NCBI GenBank assembly: GCA_043744215.1 | Contig: JAYTVC010000035.1 | Location: forward strand, 1-21,857 | DNA from: JBEEJL01 sp043744215 | GTDB lineage: Bacteria; Pseudomonadota; Gammaproteobacteria; Burkholderiales; JBEEJL01 | Length of the DNA stretch: 21,857 nucleotides | Direction of reading: 5' to 3' | Shown: positions 13,835-19,996 of the stretch, one piece after another | Layout of the letters: each line of letters opens with the position of its first letter | How positions within the stretch are numbered: position 1 is the first letter of the stretch | Position numbers and translations under genes: made by a program | Notes under the pieces: model-generated | Database searches by the model: none | The model's input: only the letters and a program-made list of their open reading frames with translations | Told to the model about the DNA's origin: nothing

Positions 13835-15619
13835 ATGAGCGCGCGAATGAATAGCCGCGCACTTTACCTGCGCTTGCTCGCCTATGTGCGTCCCCACTGG
13901 CAGAAATTGGCGCTGGGTTTGTTTGCCATGTTGTTTGTCGCCGCGACGGAAACAGCGCAGGCGTGGATTTTGAAACCCTTGCTCGACAGCATGTTGTCGC
14001 TCAAAGATACATCGTCGATGCTGAAAGTGCCGCTGTTGCTGATTATCATTTTTATTGTGCGCGGCATGGCCACTTATGTCAGCGCCTATTGCGTGAGCTG
14101 GGTCGGCAATCGGTTGGTGAACGATTTGCGCAGCGAAATGTTCCGCAAACTGCTTTCGCTGCCCACGCGGTTTTACGACGGCAACGCGGGCGGCAATCTG
14201 ATTTCCAAACTCACGTTCGATGTGACGCAGGTGTCGGCGGCAGCGAGCAATGCGGTGAATGTCACGGTCAAAGATTCGCTCACCGTGATCGGCTTGCTCG
14301 GACTTTTGTTCTGGCTCAATTGGCAGCTCACGCTCATTTCTCTCACCATCATTCCGCTGCTCGCTTTCATCGTGACGCGCTTTGCCGCGCGCCTGCGCCG
14401 CAACAGCCGCGAAGCGCAAATATCCATGGGTGATCTGAACCATGTGCTGGGCGAAACGGTGGACGGCCAGCGCGTGGTGAAAATTTTCGGCGGGCAAAAA
14501 TACGAAGCGCAGCGCTTCGATGACGTAGCCCGCCGCACGTTTCGTTTTAATGTGAAACAAGACGCAGCCACCGCCGCGACCACGGCACTGGTGCATATCG
14601 CCGCCGCTTGTTCGGTCGCGCTGGTCATTTATCTTGCCGCGCGCCAGTCAGCCGCATCACTATTTACGGTGGGCGACTTCGCGGCGTTTGTCGCCGCGCT
14701 GATGGGTTTGCTCGCGCCGCTCAAACGCATGACGGAAGTGAGTTCTATCATCCAACGCGGACTCGCGGCGGCAGAAAGTGTATTCGGCTTGATTGACGAA
14801 AAATCCGAACCGGATCACGGAACGATCGCACTGGGCCGCGCCGAAGGCCGCATCGCCATCGAGCAGGTATCTTTCGCCTATGCTGAAGACGGACGCGCAG
14901 CATTAAGCGATGTGTCTCTCAACATCGCGCCGGGAGAAACCGTTGCCCTTGTTGGCGCGTCGGGCAGCGGCAAGACCACACTGGCGAATTTGATCCCGCG
15001 GTTTTATCAAACGACTTCCGGCAATATCGCCATCGATGGAAATCCATTGCAAGACCTGACACTCGCCAGCCTGCGCGCCAACATTGCGCTGGTGAGCCAG
15101 GACGTGGTGCTGTTCAACGACACCCTCGCTGCCAATATTGCTTATGGCGCTTTGGCGAATACCAGCGAAGCCGATGTGATCAAAGCTGCTGAAGCGGCGC
15201 ACGCGATGGAATTTATCCGCGCGCTGCCCGATGGTTTGCAGACGATGATCGGCGAAAAAGGTTTGCGTTTGTCCGGCGGCCAACGCCAACGATTGGCGAT
15301 TGCCCGGGCGCTGCTGAAAAATGCGCCGATACTGATTCTCGACGAAGCCACGTCAGCCCTCGACAGCGAATCAGAGCGCCACGTGCAGGCAGCGCTGGAA
15401 ACATTGATGCAAGGACGCACGACGCTGGTTATCGCGCATCGTTTATCCACCATTGAAAATGCCGATCGTATCGTGGTGATGCAAGACGGGCGCATCGTCG
15501 AGATGGGCACACACCATGCATTGCTCGCGCGCGACGGCGTGTATGCGAAGTTGTATCGCATTCAATATGACACCCATCAAGGTGCGCCGGCCGTGACGGC
15601 AAGCGTATCGCGCAGTTAA
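13835..15619 (+). CDS. msbA: Lipid A export ABC transporter MsbA (permease-ATPase)
   Basis: The protein has 594 residues, the usual MsbA length. It flips lipid A-core across the inner membrane as a homodimer using ATP. The N-terminal half holds about six transmembrane helices, for example ALGLFAMLFVAATETAQAWI, KVPLLLIIIFIVRGMATYV and LGLLFWLNWQLTLISLTIIP. The C-terminal half is the nucleotide-binding domain, with Walker A GASGSGKT (residues 374-381), signature LSGGQ (479-483) and Walker B ILILDE (499-504). The switch histidine follows in VIAHRLST. The start ATG 13835 gives MSARMNSRALYLRLLAYVRP; an internal ATG (Met5) is also possible. A glycosyltransferase gene of LPS-core type follows 76 bp downstream, in keeping with lipopolysaccharide assembly. 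Confidence 0.95.
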   Translation: MSARMNSRALYLRLLAYVRPHWQKLALGLFAMLFVAATETAQAWILKPLLDSMLSLKDTSSMLKVPLLLIIIFIVRGMATYVSAYCVSWVGNRLVNDLRSEMFRKLLSLPTRFYDGNAGGNLISKLTFDVTQVSAAASNAVNVTVKDSLTVIGLLGLLFWLNWQLTLISLTIIPLLAFIVTRFAARLRRNSREAQISMGDLNHVLGETVDGQRVVKIFGGQKYEAQRFDDVARRTFRFNVKQDAATAATTALVHIAAACSVALVIYLAARQSAASLFTVGDFAAFVAALMGLLAPLKRMTEVSSIIQRGLAAAESVFGLIDEKSEPDHGTIALGRAEGRIAIEQVSFAYAEDGRAALSDVSLNIAPGETVALVGASGSGKTTLANLIPRFYQTTSGNIAIDGNPLQDLTLASLRANIALVSQDVVLFNDTLAANIAYGALANTSEADVIKAAEAAHAMEFIRALPDGLQTMIGEKGLRLSGGQRQRLAIARALLKNAPILILDEATSALDSESERHVQAALETLMQGRTTLVIAHRLSTIENADRIVVMQDGRIVEMGTHHALLARDGVYAKLYRIQYDTHQGAPAVTASVSRS

Positions 15620-15633
15620 TTTTCGCCTTGTTA

Positions 15634-15646
15634 TAACATATTGATT
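15634..15646 (-). repeat. IHF-like dispersed element, copy 5
   Basis: On the minus strand the core is AATCAA-TATG-TTA in TATAATCAATATGTTATAAC. It lies 14 bp after the msbA stop, in the 76-bp gap before the WaaE-like gene. That gap shows no terminator. Confidence 0.5.
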
Positions 15647-15695
15647 ATAAACAATAATTTACTATATTTTTTGCGCTTTATGCGCCGGAACAACT

Positions 15696-16502
15696 ATGTT
15701 GTCAACAAAAATCACCGCCTATATCATCGCGTACAACGAAGCGGAGAAAATTGAAGCCGCCATCAACAGCGTGTTGTGGGCCGATGAAATTTTGCTCATC
15801 GATTCACACAGCACCGACGGCACGGCCGACATCGCCACGCGCATGGGCGCGCGCGTGGTGAATGTCGAGTTCAAAGGCTTCGGCGATTTGCGCAACCAGG
15901 CCATCGCCGCCTGCACGCACGAATGGATTTTCAGCCTCGATTCCGATGAGCGTTGCACGGCAGAAGTGCGCGATGAAATTCTTTCCATCATCGCTTTGCC
16001 TGCCAGTGCCGAAGCATACGCCGATGTTTATAAAGTGCCGCGACGGAATTTTTTTATGGGGCGTTGGATCAAGCATAGCGGTTGGTATCCCAACTATCGT
16101 CAGCCGCAGCTTTTCAAAAAAGGCGCGATGGCCTACCAAAACCAGCAGGTACATGAAGGCTATGATTTGCTGACATCAAAACCGCTGGACTATTTGAAGT
16201 CGGCGATTTGGCAAATGCCATATAAAAATCTGGAAGAAATTATTCACAAAATGAACCGCTACTCGACGCTGGGTGTGGCGCGCTTACAAGACAAACCTGC
16301 CGGCATGGGCAAGGCGTTCACCCACGGTGCGTGGGCCTTTATCAAACATTACATCTTTAAGCTGGGCGTGCTCGACGGCTGGGCGGGATTTGTGATTGCG
16401 TTCGGTTATTTTGAAGTGACCTTTTACCGCTATGCCAAACATTATTTTGCGATGAAGAATTGGCAACCGCCGCACACACTGCCGCTGCGGCGCAAGCCTT
16501 GA
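15696..16502 (+). CDS. Family 2 glycosyltransferase, WaaE/KdtX-like LPS core type
   Basis: The protein has 268 residues. The GT-A fold starts with ITAYIIAYNEAEKIEAAINS, then VLWADEILLIDSHSTDGTAD; the metal-binding FSLDSDER motif lies at about residues 80-87. Later HSGWYPNYRQPQLFKKG and the Lys/Tyr-rich C-terminus (FIKHYIFKLGVLDGWAGFVI) resemble WaaE-type beta-glucosyltransferases that add sugar to the LPS inner-core heptose. The acceptor is inferred from family and from msbA upstream. The start has GGAA (15687-15690) at 5 bp. It converges with the next gene: only 21 bp separate the stops, and a 13-bp tandem repeat fills that space. Confidence 0.88.
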   Translation: MLSTKITAYIIAYNEAEKIEAAINSVLWADEILLIDSHSTDGTADIATRMGARVVNVEFKGFGDLRNQAIAACTHEWIFSLDSDERCTAEVRDEILSIIALPASAEAYADVYKVPRRNFFMGRWIKHSGWYPNYRQPQLFKKGAMAYQNQQVHEGYDLLTSKPLDYLKSAIWQMPYKNLEEIIHKMNRYSTLGVARLQDKPAGMGKAFTHGAWAFIKHYIFKLGVLDGWAGFVIAFGYFEVTFYRYAKHYFAMKNWQPPHTLPLRRKP

Positions 16503-16523
16503 TTCGCGGCCTTGATTCGCGGC
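16498..16523 (+). repeat. 13-bp tandem repeat between convergent glycosyltransferase genes
   Basis: CTTGATTCGCGGC occurs twice in a row (16498-16510 and 16511-16523). The first copy contains the TGA stop of the plus-strand gene. The second abuts the TAG stop of the minus-strand gene (16524-16526). It looks like a recent slippage duplication. Confidence 0.85.
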
Positions 16524-17408
16524 CTAAATGCCGAGGCGTAATTTCGCCCACGCCCGCACCTTTTGCAAACGCAGCGTGATGCCCGGCGCAGGTTCCGTCA
16601 CCGGCCCGCGATAGGGCTCGCCCATGCGTAAATAGAAACGATAGAAGGTGCTCGACGCCATGCCCCATTTATGCAGAAATTGTTTGCGCCCATTATTGCG
16701 CTTTACTCTCCCCGTGCTTTTTGACATGAAATGATAGACGAGGCTGTTGCCAACGCCGCGAAAATGGCGGCAGCCCGCGTGCCATAACTTCATCGACAAA
16801 TCCGGATCGGAATACATGCCCGGCGTAAATTCAATGCTGAAGCCGCCCACCTGCGTCCACAAACTGCGCGGCATCACCGACGGCGGCCAGCTGGCACCTT
16901 GCCAATCGTCGCGGTAAAAACTTTTGTACGCATCGAGCAAATCCTGTTCGCGAAAAGTTTGCGCGGTGTCGCCAAAATCCTGCGTGCGCGCGGTGCAAGG
17001 GTTGCGCGCATAGCGCGGCTCAATCATGGTGGAGGAAAAATAAAACAGTTCATCGCCGCAGGCTTCTGCCGCTGCCCATAAATTTGCGTCCCACTCGGGG
17101 CAAACGTACATATCGTCATTGAGATAGAGCAGGTGGTCGGCGCGCGCCAAACCTGCGGCGGCATTACAGGCGTAGCACACGCCGACGTTTTGTGCCGAAT
17201 GCGTGTAATCGAGCCCGGCATCACGCGCCCATTCCAGCGTGCCATCGCTGCCTTCGTTGATGTGCAGAATAATCTGATGCGTGAAAGTGGAGTTGCGCCG
17301 AATACTGGCAACACAAATTTTAAGCAGCTCGAGATTATTCCAGGTGGGAATCAGAATCGAAAAACGCGGTTGCGGCACCAGCGTGCCGAGATGGGTTGTC
17401 ATTTTCAT
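16524..17408 (-). CDS. Family 2 glycosyltransferase
   Basis: The protein has 294 residues. A GT-A fold is evident: FSILIPTWNNLELLKICVAS (about residues 16-35), then INEGSDGTLEWA, VCYACNAAAGLARADHLLYL, and the metal-binding NDDM at about 97-100. PSVMPRSLWTQVGGF and YSDPDLSMKLWHAGCRHFRG follow, typical of GT2 enzymes with an ExD-like acceptor motif. It is cytosolic, with no membrane span, and is likely to act on a surface polysaccharide; the sugar and acceptor are unknown. The start has AGGGAG (17415-17420) at 6 bp, and a second ATG lies two codons later. It is the last gene of a minus-strand run, but 230 bp separate it from fcl, so it may have its own promoter. Confidence 0.88.
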   Translation of the reverse strand: MKMTTHLGTLVPQPRFSILIPTWNNLELLKICVASIRRNSTFTHQIILHINEGSDGTLEWARDAGLDYTHSAQNVGVCYACNAAAGLARADHLLYLNDDMYVCPEWDANLWAAAEACGDELFYFSSTMIEPRYARNPCTARTQDFGDTAQTFREQDLLDAYKSFYRDDWQGASWPPSVMPRSLWTQVGGFSIEFTPGMYSDPDLSMKLWHAGCRHFRGVGNSLVYHFMSKSTGRVKRNNGRKQFLHKWGMASSTFYRFYLRMGEPYRGPVTEPAPGITLRLQKVRAWAKLRLGI

Positions 17409-17451
17409 TGTGTGCTCCCTTGCTGCTTCAGATTATCGTACTGACATTATG

Positions 17452-17474
17452 AAGTCTTTGCATGATGAAGACTT
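17452..17474. repeat. Inverted repeat upstream of the glycosyltransferase gene
   Basis: AAGTCTT (17452-17458) and AAGACTT (17468-17474) are perfect arms around a 9-nt loop. It lies 43 bp upstream of the glycosyltransferase start, where an operator could sit. No T-run follows. Another weak stem, AGTGCA/TGCACT, is at 17508-17532. Besides these and the IHF-like copy, the 230-bp gap (17409-17638) shows nothing clear. Confidence 0.35.
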
Positions 17475-17616
17475 TGTGTAGGGCACAACGAATGAAATGA
17501 AGGGGTCAGTGCAACCGGAGATTCGCTGCACTTATTTTTGATACGGCAAAGTATGCGATTCGAGATTATTCGTTGCCTAAAATATTTGTGTTGCTTACAT
17601 GCAAAAAACTGATAAT

Positions 17617-17629
17617 AATCAATTAGTTA
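17617..17629 (+). repeat. IHF-like dispersed element, copy 6
   Basis: The core AATCAA-TTAG-TTA sits in AATAATCAATTAGTTACATA. It lies 9 bp beyond the fcl stop codon, on the strand opposite to fcl, and shares 17 consecutive bases with copy 3 (ATAATCAATTAGTTACAT). Confidence 0.6.
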
Positions 17630-17638
17630 CATAATCAC

Positions 17639-18595
17639 TCAAACCGCCTGCATCGTGCGCTGAAAATCCGTATAAGCTTTTTGCAAACCATCCTGCATCG
17701 AAACTTTCGCCTGCCAGCCCAGTGCATGAAGGCGCGATACATCCAGTAATTTTTGCGGCGTGCCGTCGGGTTTGCTGGTGTCGAAACGCAGTGTGCCGGT
17801 GAAGCCGACCGTTTGCGCTACGACATTCGCGAGATCTTTTATGGTGATGTCATGTCCCACGCCTACGTTAACGAATTCGCCCAGGTCTTTCGCGTCACAG
17901 CGTTCCATCAAAAATACGCACGCATCGGCCAGATCGTCGCTGTATAAAAATTCGCGCCGCGGCGAGCCGGTGCCCCACACGACGACTTCGCTGTCGCCGC
18001 GTTGTTTGGCTTCGTGCATTTTGCGCATCAGCGCGGGCAATACGTGGGAGTTATTCAAATCGTAATTGTCGCCGGGGCCGTACATATTGGTCGGCATCAC
18101 GCTCATGAAGTTGGTGCCGTATTGCGTGTTGTAGGCGCTGCATAATTTAATGCCGGCGATTTTGGCGATGGCATAGGGTTCGTTGGTAGGCTCGAGTATG
18201 CCGGTGAGCAAATGTTCTTCTTTCATCGGCTGCGGCGCAAATTTGGGATAGATGCAACTGGAGCCTAGGAACATCAATTTTTTTACGTTATTCGCGTGGG
18301 CGGCGTGAATGATGTTCACTTCCATCATCAGGTTTTGATAAATAAAATCGGCGCGGTAAATATTGTTGGCCTGAATGCCGCCTACTTTTGCGGCAGCAAG
18401 AAATACGTGATCAGGTTTTTCCTGGAGAAAAAAATCGTTCACCGCTTGCTGGTTAAGCAAGTCGAGTTCGCCATGCGTGCGCCCGATGACGTTAGGGTAT
18501 CCCGCTGATTTCAGCCGGTTCACAATGGCCGAACCCACCAGGCCCCGGTGGCCGGCGACGTAAATTTTATCTTGCTTGTGCATACTGGCAGCCAT
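17639..18595 (-). CDS. fcl: GDP-L-fucose synthase
   Basis: The protein has 318 residues. It converts GDP-4-keto-6-deoxy-mannose to GDP-L-fucose (epimerisation and NADPH reduction), the second step after Gmd. It is a cytosolic extended short-chain dehydrogenase: GHRGLVG at 15-21 binds the cofactor, and SSCIY (112-116) with YAIAK (141-145) form the Ser-Tyr-Lys catalytic set. AAAKVGGIQANN, NEPYAIAKIAGIK and GTGSPRREFLYSDDLADACV are strongly family-specific. ATG 18595 and a second ATG four codons later are both possible; neither has a good ribosome binding site, so coupling to gmd (18 bp upstream) is likely. No clear terminator follows. Confidence 0.96.
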   Translation of the reverse strand: MAASMHKQDKIYVAGHRGLVGSAIVNRLKSAGYPNVIGRTHGELDLLNQQAVNDFFLQEKPDHVFLAAAKVGGIQANNIYRADFIYQNLMMEVNIIHAAHANNVKKLMFLGSSCIYPKFAPQPMKEEHLLTGILEPTNEPYAIAKIAGIKLCSAYNTQYGTNFMSVMPTNMYGPGDNYDLNNSHVLPALMRKMHEAKQRGDSEVVVWGTGSPRREFLYSDDLADACVFLMERCDAKDLGEFVNVGVGHDITIKDLANVVAQTVGFTGTLRFDTSKPDGTPQKLLDVSRLHALGWQAKVSMQDGLQKAYTDFQRTMQAV

Positions 18596-18613
18596 AGCTT
18601 GTTGGTAAAAATC

Positions 18614-19720
18614 TTACTCGTGGAAATCGTAGGCGGCGAAGCCGTGCTTTTTTACCAGCTCGTCGCGCTCGGCAGATTTTAAATCTTCGCGCACCATTTC
18701 AGCGACTAATTGATCGAAAGTAATTTTGGGTTTCCAGCCGAGTTTCTTGTGGGCTTTGCTTGCGTCACCCAATAGCGTTTCGACTTCGGTGGGACGAAAA
18801 TAGCGGGGATCAACGGCAACGATGCATTTGCCGTTTGCGTCATAGCCTTTTTCTTCAACGCCCTTACCTTTCCAGGTGACGGTCATGCCCAGTTCTTTCG
18901 CGGCTGCGTTCACAAAATCGCGCACGCTATATTGCACGCCGGTGGCAATCACAAAATCTTCTGCCACATCCTGCTGTAACATCAGCCATTGCATTTCGAC
19001 GTAATCCTTGGCGTGGCCCCAGTCGCGCAGCGAATCCATGTTGCCCAGATACAAACAATCCTGCAATCCCAATTTGATGCGTGCGAGGGCGCGGGTGATT
19101 TTACGCGTGACGAAAGTCTCGCCGCGGGTAGGCGATTCGTGGTTGAACAAAATGCCGTTGCAGGCATACATGCCGTAGGCTTCGCGGTAGTTGACGGTAA
19201 TCCAGTAGGCGTAAAGTTTGGCCACGGCATAAGGCGAGCGCGGATAAAACGGCGTGGTTTCTTTTTGCGGAATTTCCTGTACCAGGCCATATAGCTCGGA
19301 AGTGGAGGCCTGATAAAAACGCGTTTTCTTTTCTAAACCCAGAATGCGCATCGCTTCGAGAATACGCAACGCGCCGAGCGCGTCGGAGTTGGCGGTGTAT
19401 TCCGGCTCTTCAAACGATACGGCCACATGGCTTTGCGCGGCGAGGTTATAGATTTCATCCGGCTGCACTGCCTGGATGATGCGCACCAGGCTGGAGGAGT
19501 CAGTCATGTCGCCGTAATGCAAAACAAATTTACGGTCGGAGACGTGAGGGTCTTGGTACAGATGATCAATGCGGTCGGTGTTGAACAACGAAGTGCGACG
19601 TTTAATGCCGTGCACGTCATAACCTTTTTTCAATAGGAATTCGGCAAGGTAGGCGCCGTCTTGCCCGGTGACGCCAGTAATCAATGCGACTTTGGGTTGG
19701 TTGGTTTTAGCATTGCTCAT
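18614..19720 (-). CDS. gmd: GDP-mannose 4,6-dehydratase
   Basis: The protein has 368 residues. It dehydrates GDP-D-mannose to GDP-4-keto-6-deoxy-D-mannose, the precursor of GDP-L-fucose. The Rossmann motif GVTGQDG lies at 16-22, the catalytic Thr-Ser-Glu at 140-142 (ASTSELYG), and Tyr164 and Lys168 in SPYAVAK. GIKRRTSLFNTDRIDHLYQD and GILFNHESPTRGETFVTRKI are family hallmarks. The ATG is preceded by AGGAATCC at a suitable distance. With fcl 18 bp downstream, this is a compact two-gene GDP-fucose operon supplying the glycosyltransferases for O-antigen or capsule. Confidence 0.97.
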   Translation of the reverse strand: MSNAKTNQPKVALITGVTGQDGAYLAEFLLKKGYDVHGIKRRTSLFNTDRIDHLYQDPHVSDRKFVLHYGDMTDSSSLVRIIQAVQPDEIYNLAAQSHVAVSFEEPEYTANSDALGALRILEAMRILGLEKKTRFYQASTSELYGLVQEIPQKETTPFYPRSPYAVAKLYAYWITVNYREAYGMYACNGILFNHESPTRGETFVTRKITRALARIKLGLQDCLYLGNMDSLRDWGHAKDYVEMQWLMLQQDVAEDFVIATGVQYSVRDFVNAAAKELGMTVTWKGKGVEEKGYDANGKCIVAVDPRYFRPTEVETLLGDASKAHKKLGWKPKITFDQLVAEMVREDLKSAERDELVKKHGFAAYDFHE

Positions 19721-19881
19721 GAAAGGATTCCTGAAAGATCAAAATGAAGGCGTGACTGCATGCAATTTTGCGAAGCTGAATTTTACGGGGCTCTGCCCGC
19801 GAAGGGAATGCGTATTTACCCGCTGTGTCGCTACAGTATTTGCCCCAGCGTTGATATTGCGCCTGGCAACACAAATTATTG

Positions 19882-19932
19882 ATTATAATCAGATAGTTAC
19901 ATATAGCCTTGTTTTGATTGAAGCAGATTATA
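19882..19932 (-). promoter_or_regulatory. Candidate -10 elements upstream of gmd
   Basis: Two TATAAT hexamers occur on the minus strand in the 276-bp gap (19721-19996), at 19927-19932 and 19882-19887, leaving leaders of about 150-200 nt before gmd. Neither has a convincing -35. The second is part of the perfect 12-bp palindrome TGATTATAATCA (19880-19891). Nothing else is recognised in the gap apart from the IHF-like copy. Confidence 0.35.
19887..19899 (+). repeat. IHF-like dispersed element, copy 7
   Basis: The core AATCAG-ATAG-TTA, with wider context TATAATCAGATAGTTACATA, overlaps the palindrome TGATTATAATCA at 19880-19891. It lies in the gap between gmd and the WbpM-type gene, near the candidate gmd -10. 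Confidence 0.55.
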
Positions 19933-19996
19933 CAGGTGAATTTATTGACAGAAGCGCAGTCTGGCTGAAAACGGCGCCATAAAATACGTGGGGCCT

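Noticed and set aside
17617..17632. GTTACAT in the repeated element as an integron attC or XerCD dif site
   Set aside because: No attC-like paired R/L boxes or dif-like 28-bp arms are present, and no integrase is near; the IHF consensus explains the core better.
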